Origin: Luteolibacter ambystomatis
Lineage (GTDB): Bacteria > Verrucomicrobiota > Verrucomicrobiia > Verrucomicrobiales > Akkermansiaceae
Reading direction: 5' to 3'
Assembly: GCF_018137965.1 (NCBI RefSeq)
Contig: NZ_CP073100.1
Location: 4,475,754 to 4,539,753, forward strand
DNA: 64,000 bases
Part shown: one piece after another, positions 24,668-33,188 of the stretch
Layout: every line of letters starts with the position of its first letter
How positions within the stretch are numbered: position 1 is the first letter of the stretch
Program-made: the position numbers and the translations under genes
The notes under the pieces: generated by a model
Databases searched by the model: none
What the model was told of the DNA's origin: nothing
What the model saw: the letters and a program-made list of their open reading frames with translations, nothing else

Positions 24668-25708
24668 GTGGTTCATCCTTCCTGCGTGGACGCTGTTGCG
24701 GTCAAAGCCATCGCCCGGGAACTGGGTTTCGACGACTGCCGGATCGCGGCGGCGAAGGAAGCCACGCACGCGCATGCCTTCCGCCAGTGGATCGGCGATG
24801 GCTGCCACGGTGACATGGCGTGGATGGAAAAGACGCCGCACCGCCGCTGCGACCCGCGCGAGGTGCTGCCCGGTTGCAAGGCGGTGATCTGCCTGGCCTT
24901 GAACTACTATCCCGGCCGTAGCCCGCGGCCGGATGGTGGAGATCCCGGCTACCGCATCGCCCGCTATTCGTGGAACGAGGATTACCACGATGTGATCCTG
25001 AAAAAGCTGAAGGCTTTCGATGCGGAGCTGGCGAAGCTCGGCGGCGTGCAACGCTACTATGTGGACACCGGCCCGGTGCTGGAGCGCGATTTTGCCACCG
25101 ATTCCGGTCTTGGCTGGAACGGCAAGTCCACCCTCCAGATCCACCGCCGCCTCGGTACTTGGTTTTTCCTCGCCGAGCTGCTGACCACGCTCGACCTGTC
25201 CGCCGATGCCCCCTTCGGCGACCACTGCGGGAAATGCACCCGCTGCATCGATGCCTGCCCGACGCAGGCGATCACCGCGCCGCACCGCGTGGACGCGCGG
25301 CGCTGCATCTCCTATCTGACCATCGAGCACAAGGAAGCGATCCCGCTCGAGTTCCGCGAGGCCATCGGCGACCGCATCTACGGTTGCGATGCCTGCCTGG
25401 AGGCCTGCCCGTGGAACAAGTTCGCGGAGGTGTCACGCGAGGCGAAGTTCCTGGCACGCGAGACCGTTTTCACCCACCGCCTGCGCGATTTCCTGGAGCT
25501 GGATGACGAGGGCTTCCGCACGCTCTTCGCCAAGTCTCCGATCAAGCGGATCAAGCGCGCACGCTTCCTGCGGAATGTTTGCGTGGGGCTCGGCAATACC
25601 GGTGGAGCGGAGGACTTGCCCGCGCTCGAAAAAGCGGCGGCGGACGAGGACCCGTTGATCGCCGAGCATGCCGCGTGGGCGATCAGGAAGATCCGCGAGC
25701 GACAATGA
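24668..25708 (+). CDS. queG: Epoxyqueuosine reductase
   Basis: The cobalamin-dependent last enzyme of queuosine biosynthesis, which reduces epoxyqueuosine in tRNA. It is 346 residues. Asp133 in YVDTGPVLER is the likely catalytic acid. GLGWNGKSTL follows. Two ferredoxin-type clusters use Cys187/190/193/197 (CGKCTRCIDACP) and Cys240/243/247 (GCDACLEACPWN). The C-terminal HEAT-like tail (RFLRNVCVGLGNTG...) is typical. The start is GTG 24668, or GTG 24686 six codons later; no ribosome site decides. No other queuosine genes are nearby. Confidence 0.93.
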   Translation: MVHPSCVDAVAVKAIARELGFDDCRIAAAKEATHAHAFRQWIGDGCHGDMAWMEKTPHRRCDPREVLPGCKAVICLALNYYPGRSPRPDGGDPGYRIARYSWNEDYHDVILKKLKAFDAELAKLGGVQRYYVDTGPVLERDFATDSGLGWNGKSTLQIHRRLGTWFFLAELLTTLDLSADAPFGDHCGKCTRCIDACPTQAITAPHRVDARRCISYLTIEHKEAIPLEFREAIGDRIYGCDACLEACPWNKFAEVSREAKFLARETVFTHRLRDFLELDDEGFRTLFAKSPIKRIKRARFLRNVCVGLGNTGGAEDLPALEKAAADEDPLIAEHAAWAIRKIRERQ

Positions 25709-25754
25709 CTGGGAGCAAGGACATTGCCTCCGGCCATATCCCGACTCCCTGGGG

Positions 25755-25967
25755 TCAACCGTGGCTGTCGGCCGTGGCCTTGATGTCCGTCAGGGCGGCG
25801 ATGAAGTCGCCGAGCAGCTCCGCCGGCACCATGATGGTGTCCCGGTTGCCGCCGACGTCTTCCGTGATTTTGACCACCATCCCGCGGGCGTTCTCCTTCA
25901 GATCGAGGAAGAACGTTTTCCGATCGGCCAGAATCTTCTCCGTGTGAAGTAGATCGCTTTGCACCAT
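25755..25967 (-). CDS. Small PurA-like nucleic-acid-binding protein (DUF3276-like)
   Basis: A 70-residue protein. KILADRKTFFLDLKENARGMVVKI then GGNRDTIMVPAELLGDFIAAL matches the single PUR-repeat pattern of bacterial PurA/DUF3276 proteins, which bind single-stranded DNA or RNA. It is intact, with a clear start at 25967, and convergent with queG (46 bp). The function in the cell is unknown. Confidence 0.72.
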   Translation of the reverse strand: MVQSDLLHTEKILADRKTFFLDLKENARGMVVKITEDVGGNRDTIMVPAELLGDFIAALTDIKATADSHG

Positions 25968-26095
25968 GCCTCCTTCTAGTTCCTTGCTACTGTGACAATC
26001 CCGGGAGCGCTTGGGATGTCAATGAAATTTGACCTGCTGGCGCCGCGATTCGAGTTGCTTCACCCCATGGTGTCCGGGATCATCGCCAACACCTG

Positions 26096-26980
26096 ATGGA
26101 GCGCGAAACCGAAGGATTCATCCTCTACCTCGCCACCGAGCGCGGGTTGTCCGCCGCCTACCAGCTTTCCGTGCGCCAGTCGCTCGATGCGCTGGCGGCG
26201 TGGATGGCGAAGCGGAAGCTGGTGCTGGCGGATCTGGGCACGCATGAACTCTCGGCCTTTCTCAGTGAGCGGAAAGGGGAGGGGTTGATCGCCTCCTCGC
26301 TGCGGATCACCACCGTCCATCTGAAGGTGTTTTTCCGCTGGCTGGCCGCGCGTGGCAAACTGCCGATGGACCCTGCGGAGCCGCTGATTTCGCCACGGCC
26401 GGATCACACGCTGCCGGAAACGATCCATGCCAGCGAGGTGGTGACGATGCTCGAGTCCATCGATCCGGCGCGCCCTCTCGGTCGCCGCGACCGCGCGATC
26501 CTGGAGCTTTTTTACGCCTCCGGCTTGCGCCTGTCCGAACTGTGCAACGCGCGGCTGGAACATGTCGATTTCGAGGAAAGCTTCATCCGGGTGACGGGGA
26601 AGGGGAACAAGACCCGGATCGTCCCCATCGGCGGCAAGGCGAAGGAGGCGCTCGAAAGCTACCTGCACCACGAACGGCCCACGCTGGTGAAGAAACGCAC
26701 CGGCTCGCATGTCTTCCTCAGCGTGCGCGGCGGCGCCCTGTCGCCAGACCGCGTGCGGGAGGTGGTGCAGGAACGCGCGGCGGCAGCGGGGATCGATCAC
26801 AACGTCTATCCCCACCTGCTGCGGCATTCGTTCGCCACCCATCTGTTGGAAGGCGGCGCGGACCTGCGTGTGATCCAGGAGTTGCTCGGCCATGCGGACA
26901 TTTCCACCACCCAGATCTACACGCACGTGGATGCAGCGAGGTTGAAATCGATCCACAAGCAGTTTCATCCGCGTGGTTGA
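26096..26980 (+). CDS. xerD: Tyrosine recombinase XerD/XerC-like
   Basis: A 294-residue site-specific recombinase, most likely for chromosome dimer resolution at dif. The N-terminal SAM-like core-binding domain covers residues 1-85. The catalytic domain has the complete set Arg145 (SGLRLSEL), Lys172 (GKGNKTR), His240 and Arg243 (HLLRHSFATHLLEGG), His266 (LGHADIS) and Tyr275 (TQIYTHV). IQELLGHADISTTQIYTHV is characteristic of Xer proteins rather than phage integrases. No attachment site was identified in the window. Whether it is XerD or XerC needs comparison. Confidence 0.9.
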   Translation: MERETEGFILYLATERGLSAAYQLSVRQSLDALAAWMAKRKLVLADLGTHELSAFLSERKGEGLIASSLRITTVHLKVFFRWLAARGKLPMDPAEPLISPRPDHTLPETIHASEVVTMLESIDPARPLGRRDRAILELFYASGLRLSELCNARLEHVDFEESFIRVTGKGNKTRIVPIGGKAKEALESYLHHERPTLVKKRTGSHVFLSVRGGALSPDRVREVVQERAAAAGIDHNVYPHLLRHSFATHLLEGGADLRVIQELLGHADISTTQIYTHVDAARLKSIHKQFHPRG

Positions 26981-27371
26981 AGCGATGCCTCAAGGCTGCC
27001 GCATGGATGCTTCTTCGACCTCGAAGAGGTCGCGGAATATAGCCGGAGTGTCGCGCAGCGACCTCCGGACCCCCGAGGTCTTTATTTCATTCGACCCCGG
27101 AGGGGTCGCACATGAGCGGACCATTCGGGTAGATCCCTTCCGTTAGAAACCGCCCAAGGCCTCTACGCCTATTTGCGCCCCGCTGACGCATGGGCGCAGA
27201 CTCAAAAAAAACCGTCATTTCCGGAGGTCGCTACGCGACACTCCGGCTATGGTCTGTGACCTCTTCGAGGTCATAAGATGGACTCCGGCCACTGGTCGGG
27301 AAAACCGACCACGAAAGACATCCCAACTCACTCCGGTAAGAGAACGTCATTCGTTCTTTGTCTTCCGCATC
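26981..27371. other. 391-bp intergenic region filled by REP family C
   Basis: It holds the 54-bp inverted repeat 27016-27069/27220-27273 and a short middle palindrome (27092-27108). A run of seven A bases occurs at about 27204. I see no gene. Confidence 0.6.
27016..27273. repeat. REP family C element with 54-bp imperfect inverted arms
   Basis: Left arm 27016-27069 starts CGACCTCGAAGAGGTCG. Right arm 27220-27273 ends TGACCTCTTCGAGGTCA. The arms also share GCCGGAGTGTCGC and GCGACCTCCGGA in inverted order. A third palindrome CGACCCCGGAGGGGTCG lies at 27092-27108. All three palindromes have the form GACCYC-3-GRGGTC. Confidence 0.8.
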
Positions 27372-29495
27372 ATGAACCGCCGTCTGCTATATCTGTCACT
27401 ATTGCTGCCACTGCTGGCTCCCTTGCACGCCGCGAAAACTCCAGCCGCTTGGACCACTCCGGTGCCGCCGGAACAACTCGCGCAGGCGAAGACCGCGCTC
27501 ATTCCGTTCCCGCAGGATGTGCGTTGGGGTCAAGGCGATTGGAAGCCGGGTGCGGAAACCGCGATCGTGTTTCCCGGCAAGCAGCAGGATGACCTCGCGC
27601 CCGCCTTGCGCGAGCTGGCTGCCATCTTCTCAAGCAAAGGGCTGAAGACCACCAACGCTCCCGCCAACGATACGCCTGCATCGCAGCCGGGCCGGATCAG
27701 CCTCGCCATCCAGCAGGGCGTGGTGGCGAAGGCGGAGGGTTATACACTCTCGATCACGGCGGATGGAATCGTGCTCCGTGGCAATGATGCCGCGGGCGCG
27801 TATCACGGTGTACAAACGCTGCGTCAGCTCTTGCGCGGTGACAAAGGCGGCGTGCTGGCACAGCAGGCGGTGATCCGCGATTGGCCTGCCTTCGGCCTGC
27901 GGGGATTCATGCACGACACCGGCCGCAATTTCCAAACGGTGGAGTCGCTCAAGGAACAGCTCGACCGCTTCGCCGCCTACAAGCTGAACGTCTTCCACTG
28001 GCACCTCACGGATAATCCGGCATGGCGCATCGAGTGCCACGCCTACCCTCAGCTCAACGATCCGAAGTTCCAGACCCGCGACAAGAGCGACATCTACAGC
28101 TACGCGCAGATCCGCGAGGTGATCGCTTATGCAAAGGCGCGCCACATCACCATCATCCCGGAACTCGATATGCCGGGACACAGCGCTTTCTTCGATCGTG
28201 CCTTCGGTTTCAGCATGGGCAGCGACCAAGGCATGAACGTGCTGGAAAAGCTCATCGCCGAGTTCTGCCAGGAGATCCCGGTGGCGGATTGCCCGTATCT
28301 CCACATCGGCTCCGATGAAGTGAAGATCAAGGACCCGCAGCAGTTCATGACCCGCATGCTGAAGGCGGTTCGCAATGCAGGACGCAAGCCGCTGGTATGG
28401 AGCCCCGGTCTCAAGGCGGACGACCAAGCCATCCGGCAGCTCTGGGGCGACGAGGGCGTGAATCACTCCGACAAGGGAGCGTCGCCGTTCGTGGATTCCG
28501 CAGGCGGCTATCTGAATGGTTACGATCCGCTCATCACCGTGCAGCGCTATTTTTTCCGGCAGCCCGCGCATCTTGCCCAAGGCAATGGCAAGGCTCTGGG
28601 TGGCATCCTCTGCTGCTGGCCGGACATCCGTGTGGCGGACAAGGCGAACATCTTCCGCCACAATGCGGTCTGGCCCGGTATGCTCGCATTCGCCGAAGCG
28701 TTCTGGCATGGCCGTCCATCGGATGCGGGAGGGCTCTACAGCGTGCAGCCGGCGCCGGCTTCCCCGCAGGGCAAGGCCTATCGTGAGTTCGAGAACCGTC
28801 TGGCCGCGCACCGCGATGGGTATTTCGCCGGGCAGCCATTTCCGTTCGTAAAGACCTCTCAGCTTTCCTGGCAGGTGCTCGGACCGATCCCACGCGGCAA
28901 GGATGAACCGGGCGACAAGGCTTTCGAGCCGGAGACGAAGATCGAGCCATCCTACACCATCGGCACCACCAGCCATGCATGGAAGCCCGCCACTGGTGGA
29001 ACCATCATGCTGTCGGATCGCGGCAAGGAAGGCGTGCTGCCGCGCGCGGGCATCTCCACGGCCTATGCGCTCACGTATGTGCATGCGAAGGAGGCGCGCA
29101 CCATCGACGCATGGATCGGCTTTGAAACGGCGACGCGTTCGAACCGCCAGTGCGGCGGCATTCCGGAAACAGGCAAGTGGGACGCATTCGGCGCGCAGGT
29201 GTGGATCAACGATCAGCCGTTGCCCGCACCCGCATGGAAGAACCCGGGGAAACACAAGCATCTCAGCCCGACGTGGTTCGCTCCGGCCAATGAGGAACCG
29301 TTGGAAGATGAGGAGCTCTATTGGACCCGCGAGCCATCGAAGGTCGAGTTGAAGAGCGGCTGGAACAAAGTGCTGTTGCGCGTGCCTTTCGGTTACGGCG
29401 GACAGAACTGGAGCTTCACATTCATCCCGGTGAAACCGTCCGGCGGACGATGGATCGAGGACGAATCGGTGAAGGTGAACGCGGAGAAGAAGTAG
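27372..29495 (+). CDS. Secreted beta-N-acetylhexosaminidase, GH20
   Basis: A 707-residue exported enzyme that removes terminal GlcNAc/GalNAc from glycans or chitin oligomers. The signal peptide is MNRRLLYLSLLLPLLAPLHA, which sets the start at 27372; the frame is open from 27249 inside the repeat. A GH20b-like domain (residues 30-160) precedes the catalytic barrel: FMHDTGRNFQTVESLK, VFHWHLTDNPAWRIE, ITIIPELDMPGHS and HIGSDEV with Asp315-Glu316 as the substrate-assisted catalytic pair. A C-terminal beta domain covers about 510-700. A family B repeat starts at its stop. Confidence 0.92.
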   Translation: MNRRLLYLSLLLPLLAPLHAAKTPAAWTTPVPPEQLAQAKTALIPFPQDVRWGQGDWKPGAETAIVFPGKQQDDLAPALRELAAIFSSKGLKTTNAPANDTPASQPGRISLAIQQGVVAKAEGYTLSITADGIVLRGNDAAGAYHGVQTLRQLLRGDKGGVLAQQAVIRDWPAFGLRGFMHDTGRNFQTVESLKEQLDRFAAYKLNVFHWHLTDNPAWRIECHAYPQLNDPKFQTRDKSDIYSYAQIREVIAYAKARHITIIPELDMPGHSAFFDRAFGFSMGSDQGMNVLEKLIAEFCQEIPVADCPYLHIGSDEVKIKDPQQFMTRMLKAVRNAGRKPLVWSPGLKADDQAIRQLWGDEGVNHSDKGASPFVDSAGGYLNGYDPLITVQRYFFRQPAHLAQGNGKALGGILCCWPDIRVADKANIFRHNAVWPGMLAFAEAFWHGRPSDAGGLYSVQPAPASPQGKAYREFENRLAAHRDGYFAGQPFPFVKTSQLSWQVLGPIPRGKDEPGDKAFEPETKIEPSYTIGTTSHAWKPATGGTIMLSDRGKEGVLPRAGISTAYALTYVHAKEARTIDAWIGFETATRSNRQCGGIPETGKWDAFGAQVWINDQPLPAPAWKNPGKHKHLSPTWFAPANEEPLEDEELYWTREPSKVELKSGWNKVLLRVPFGYGGQNWSFTFIPVKPSGGRWIEDESVKVNAEKK

Positions 29496-29599
29496 CGCGA
29501 GTTTCCAACTTGCGCATGGATCAAGCGGATCAGCGAGGGAAGGCTTGTGGACGCTTCACGACAATCCGCCGCGAGCACTCACAAGCAGGAATGCTTGTG
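29492..29599. repeat. Composite REP family B element (inverse orientation)
   Basis: GCGCGAGTTTCCAACTTGCGC at about 29496-29516 and CACAAGCAGGAATGCTTGTG at 29580-29599, i.e. the composite of 5837-5943 reversed. Its left end overlaps the hexosaminidase stop and its right end abuts the stop of the convergent gene, so it separates the two. Confidence 0.8.
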
Positions 29600-30382
29600 T
29601 TACTTCTTCAACTCCTGCGGGCTGCCGATGGGCTTGATCTCGAGCTTCGCGTTTTCCGGTGCCTTGGCTTCGGCGGGTTTGGTTTCCGCGGGCTTCGCAT
29701 CGACGGGCTTCGCGGCCTCGGCTGGTTTCGCCGGTTCGGAGGGCTTGTTCGCCTCCGCCGGTTTCGCTGCGTCCTTCGGCTTCTCTCCCTCCTTGGGCTT
29801 TTCCGCTTCCTTTTTCTCGCCATCCTTCGCTGCGGGCATCGGCGGTGGAGCCTGGCCGTCCTCGGTGCGGATGGCTTGGTAGAGGTGATTGTAGTTGTGG
29901 CGGATCGCCGCCGGGAATGACACGCGGCCGGCCTCCACGATTTTCTCGCGCAGCAGCTTTGATGAAAGGTCGGCCACCAGATCGCCGCCGATCTTCACCG
30001 CCGCACCCACTCCGCCGACATGTGCGCCCGCATTGGCGCTGCCGCGGATCAGGTCGCTGGAAATCGACACGCCTTGCAACGCCAGGCTCGATTGCGCGGA
30101 GGCGATGGTCGCGTTCGGGGCCACGGTGATCTCAAGCACTGCGTGGTCGTCGGAGGAAAGCCAGCCACGGACATGGTCGATGCGGATGGAAATGAAGATG
30201 CCACCGTCCGGGGTGGGGGAGATCTCCGGCTTGTAGGTCTTGTACTCGCTGCCGGAGAGCGAATAGCTCACCGACTTCCCCTTCCATCCGCCCATGCTCT
30301 TGCCGAAGGCTTCCTCGTCGATGTGCGGTGCGGCGGCGGCACAGGCAGCCAGTGCGAAATAGGTGAGAGCGGTGCGGATCAT
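29600..30382 (-). CDS. Secreted protein of unknown function with Lys/Pro/Ala-rich tail
   Basis: 260 residues, not recognised. A signal peptide (MIRTALTYFALAACAAAA) leads to a beta-rich domain (residues 19-170) containing SYSLSGSEYKTYKPEISPTPDGGIFISIRIDH. From residue 180 there is a low-complexity tail built on repeated KPAEAxKP-type units, rich in Lys, Pro, Ala and Glu, which is probably unstructured and may cross or bind the cell wall. It ends IKPIGSPQELKK. It is convergent with the GH20 gene. Confidence 0.65.
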   Translation of the reverse strand: MIRTALTYFALAACAAAAPHIDEEAFGKSMGGWKGKSVSYSLSGSEYKTYKPEISPTPDGGIFISIRIDHVRGWLSSDDHAVLEITVAPNATIASAQSSLALQGVSISSDLIRGSANAGAHVGGVGAAVKIGGDLVADLSSKLLREKIVEAGRVSFPAAIRHNYNHLYQAIRTEDGQAPPPMPAAKDGEKKEAEKPKEGEKPKDAAKPAEANKPSEPAKPAEAAKPVDAKPAETKPAEAKAPENAKLEIKPIGSPQELKK

Positions 30383-30433
30383 GATCGTGGCGTGGTCTCC
30401 GGGGCATCCATACCACGCCTTGGCGGAAATCCT

Positions 30434-30838
30434 TCAGGAAAATTCCGGCGGCAGGGGTGGCGGGGTGCCTTTGTCCTTTGCGCCGAAAAGACGGTCCACC
30501 TGCGCGCGGGCCTTTTCCTTGTGCTCGTCCTTGATGTAGGCGGCCACCGCACCGAGCGCGCCGACCAGAGCGCCCCAGTCATCGGAATAGCCCGCGCCGG
30601 GGATTGCATCCGGAATCAGGTCCACCGGCAGGATGAGGTAACCCAGCGCACCGACGATCACCCCTTTCGCCCAAGCCGGAGTGTCCTTGTCCTGAAGGCA
30701 GTAGAACAGGATGAGCGCGGTCAGCAGGACCTTTTCCCCGGCGAATTTAGCGGCACGGCTGAGCTTCGACCACAACCTGCGGGCGGTGTACCAGCGGCCG
30801 GTTTTGGAAGTGTCGGGAATCAACGGTTGCTCGCTCAA
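30434..30838 (-). CDS. YkvA/DUF1232 membrane protein
   Basis: About 134 residues. The DUF1232 signature is clear: LLTALILFYCLQDKDTPAWAK, then VGALGYLILPVDLIPDAIPGAGYSDDWGAL. The function is unknown. The open frame extends far upstream (to 32254) but that part is antisense to the uracil-DNA glycosylase gene and is not credible. The likely start is TTG 30838 (MSEQPLIPDTSK); GTG 30847 is possible. Divergent from the glycosylase gene. Confidence 0.8.
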   Translation of the reverse strand: MSEQPLIPDTSKTGRWYTARRLWSKLSRAAKFAGEKVLLTALILFYCLQDKDTPAWAKGVIVGALGYLILPVDLIPDAIPGAGYSDDWGALVGALGAVAAYIKDEHKEKARAQVDRLFGAKDKGTPPPLPPEFS

Positions 30839-30961
30839 TCCGTCCACATCGTGCCCGGACCGGCCTCCGGGAGCAACTACAACGCCGTCGCCCGATTGGA
30901 ATCCACCGCGCGACCGAGACCACGGTTGCGCCGTCCCGGATCGCCCGCTAGCGTCGTCCGC

Positions 30962-31846
30962 GTGAGTCGTCCGGTCGATGCCCTGATCGAGTTCCTGCGT
31001 GCCGAAGAGGCCCGCGGGGTGACCCATGTGCATCTGGATGAGGGCGCGCGCCAGGTCCTGCGGGAGCTCAACGCCCGCTCGAAGCGCCCCGCCGCCGCTG
31101 CGCCCACGCCGCCTCCGTCCCGTCCGGCACCACAGGGCCCGGCGTTTTCCCTTTTCGATCATCCGGACCCGCTTCCCACGCCACGCCCGGCCCCGGTCCT
31201 CGCGGAAGTCCGCGCCTCGGACGGCAGCGCCGCCGAACAGATCGCCGCGCTCAAGGCCCAGGCCCGGAATTGGTCGCCCGCCCGCTCGCTCGGCACACTG
31301 CGCGATACGATGGTGTTCTCCGTTGGCAATCCCGAGGCGGACCTGATGCTCGTCGGCGAGGCTCCCGGCTATCAAGAGGAACGCCAGGGCGAGCCCTTCG
31401 TCGGCCCCGCAGGCCAGAAGCTCACCGACATTCTCCGCGCCATGGGCCTCGGCCGGGAGGCGGTTTATATTTCGAACATCGTCAAGTTCCGCCCGGCTAT
31501 TGCAGGCCAGACGACCAACAACCGTCCGCCTACGGACGAGGAGATGGCGTCCTGTCTGCCCTTCATCCGCCGGGAGATCGGCATTGTCCGGCCGAAGTGC
31601 ATCGTCGCGCTCGGCGGCACCGCGTCGAAGGGCCTGCTCGGCACCGAGGAAGGCGTGGCCCGCATGCGCGGCCGGTGGCATGAGTTCGAAGGCGTGCCGG
31701 TGCGCGTGACCTACCATCCCAGCTACTTGCTGCGCACCACCTCCGGCAATCTGGACAAGCGCAAGGTCTGGGAGGACATGCTGGAAGTCATGGAGCTGCT
31801 TGGCATGCCGGTTTCCGAAAAACAGCGCGGCTTTTTCCTCAAGTAA
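30962..31846 (+). CDS. Uracil-DNA glycosylase superfamily protein without Fe-S cysteines
   Basis: 294 residues from GTG 30962. Residues 1-75 are a helical segment plus a proline-rich linker. The glycosylase domain has GEAPGYQEERQGEPFVGPAGQ (Gly132 onward), SNIVKFRPAIAGQTTNNRPP, CIVALGGTASKGLLG and TYHPSYLLR, matching family 4/5-type enzymes. Family 4 enzymes bind a 4Fe-4S cluster with four cysteines. Here the N-terminal CxxC is missing, KCRP is KFRP, and only Cys in ASCLPF remains of the four. So it should fold without the cluster. It starts a pair with the asparaginase-domain gene (3-bp gap). Confidence 0.82.
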   Translation: MSRPVDALIEFLRAEEARGVTHVHLDEGARQVLRELNARSKRPAAAAPTPPPSRPAPQGPAFSLFDHPDPLPTPRPAPVLAEVRASDGSAAEQIAALKAQARNWSPARSLGTLRDTMVFSVGNPEADLMLVGEAPGYQEERQGEPFVGPAGQKLTDILRAMGLGREAVYISNIVKFRPAIAGQTTNNRPPTDEEMASCLPFIRREIGIVRPKCIVALGGTASKGLLGTEEGVARMRGRWHEFEGVPVRVTYHPSYLLRTTSGNLDKRKVWEDMLEVMELLGMPVSEKQRGFFLK

Positions 31847-31849
31847 TTC

Positions 31850-32338
31850 ATGAGCGTTCTCGTCCTCACCACCGGCGGCACCATCGACAAGGTCTACTTC
31901 GATGCTTCTTCCGAATACGAAGTCGGCGAGCCAACCGTGCCTCATGTCTTCCGCGAGGCAGGCGTGGCCCTCGATTGGCGGCTGGAATCGCTGATGCGGA
32001 AGGACAGCCTGGAGATCAACGATGAGGATCGCGCTGCGATCCGCGCCGCCTGCGAGGCCGCGCCGGAATCCCGTATCCTCATCACCCACGGCACGGACAC
32101 CATGTCCATCACCGCGGAAAAGCTCACCGGCATCTCTGGCAAGACCATCGTGCTGACTGGCGCGCTGGCTCCCGCCCGATTCAAGACCACGGATGCCATT
32201 TTCAATCTCGGCCTCGCCCTTGGTGCGGTCCAATCGCTGCCGCCCGGCGTCCATCTCGCCATGAACGGCACCATCTTCGAAGCGGGCAAGGTCTGCAAAA
32301 ACAGAGAGGCCGGCCGCTTCGAAGCAACCGGCCCCTGA
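31850..32338 (+). CDS. Asparaginase-domain protein (N-terminal domain only)
   Basis: 162 residues, about half of a classical type I/II asparaginase. TTGGTIDK holds the first catalytic threonine and THGTDTM the second Thr-Asp pair, with a partner Lys to be expected. The smaller C-terminal domain is absent. Stand-alone versions of this domain are known in bacteria, so this need not be a fragment. ATG 31850 is 3 bp after the glycosylase stop, so the two are probably cotranscribed; no functional link is obvious. Confidence 0.8.
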   Translation: MSVLVLTTGGTIDKVYFDASSEYEVGEPTVPHVFREAGVALDWRLESLMRKDSLEINDEDRAAIRAACEAAPESRILITHGTDTMSITAEKLTGISGKTIVLTGALAPARFKTTDAIFNLGLALGAVQSLPPGVHLAMNGTIFEAGKVCKNREAGRFEATGP

Positions 32339-32354
32339 AAGGCGAACCCGCGGT

Positions 32355-33077
32355 TCAGTTGCGGCGCATGAACAGGCGCAGGATGTACCAGAACATCAGC
32401 GCCACACTCGCGAACAGGCTCAGGGCCGCGGCCACGTGCTGGCCCGGCTGGTAGTGATACTGGATTGCGCTGGTCTGATAGAGGATGCAGGCAGCGGCGA
32501 AGATCACCATCGCCACGCTGAACCAGAAGCCGAGGGTGATCGGGGTGAGGCAGGCCAGCACCACCGCGCCTAGGGCGATCATGCCGCAGACCTTCAGGAA
32601 GCCACCCATGAAGGTGAAATCGACCTTGGTCGAGGAGGCGACTGCCGTCAGGCCCAGTACCAGGCCGCAGGTGATGACCGCCGCCTTGCCTAGCACCATC
32701 GGATCACCGGAGACGATCGGAGCGAGTGTGACCATCGGCAGGAAAATGATCGCTTCCGCCACTACGTAGACCGCGAGGCCGAGGTATTGGGTGGACACCG
32801 AGGTGGAACTGCGGGCCCAGCGGTCCGCGACCGATCCCACCAGCGCGAAGCCGCCGATCACGATCAACCAACCGAAGCGGCTGGCTCCCAGCGCGTGGAG
32901 CGCCATCTTGCCGAATCCGGCTTGGATGAGGAGGGTTTCCAGGATGGCGAAGGCCGCCATGGCAGCCGCGAGGTGCCAATAGGTCTTCTTGACGAAATCC
33001 AGACGGATCTCCCGGGGAGACTGCGCGATGGCCGCCGGGGAGGCGTAAGGGTTGTAGTTGGGGTATTCCGAAGACAT
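32355..33077 (-). CDS. Bax inhibitor-1/YccA family membrane protein
   Basis: A 240-residue inner-membrane protein with about seven hydrophobic segments. The start MSSEYPNYNPYASP (ATG 33077) is preferred to 33122, which would add a hydrophilic tail not typical of the family. Bacterial YccA-type members interact with the FtsH protease or act as calcium leak channels; the role here is inferred only from the family. Convergent with the asparaginase-domain gene (16 bp) and divergent from the oligopeptidase gene. Confidence 0.82.
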   Translation of the reverse strand: MSSEYPNYNPYASPAAIAQSPREIRLDFVKKTYWHLAAAMAAFAILETLLIQAGFGKMALHALGASRFGWLIVIGGFALVGSVADRWARSSTSVSTQYLGLAVYVVAEAIIFLPMVTLAPIVSGDPMVLGKAAVITCGLVLGLTAVASSTKVDFTFMGGFLKVCGMIALGAVVLACLTPITLGFWFSVAMVIFAAACILYQTSAIQYHYQPGQHVAAALSLFASVALMFWYILRLFMRRN

Positions 33078-33188
33078 GGCGGTTGGATATATCCATTCCG
33101 GCAGGAAATCCAGACAAGACAAACCCGGCTTCCGTGGCGCTAAATTCGCGGCTTCCCTTTCCCGCCGATCCCATCAAAAGAACCCGCC

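Noticed and set aside
30020..30961. The upstream part of the glycosylase frame
   Set aside because: Antisense to the unknown secreted protein and YkvA; the protein starts at GTG 30962.
30434..32254. The full 606-codon minus frame over YkvA
   Set aside because: Only its last 134 codons are YkvA; the rest is antisense to the glycosylase and asparaginase-domain genes.
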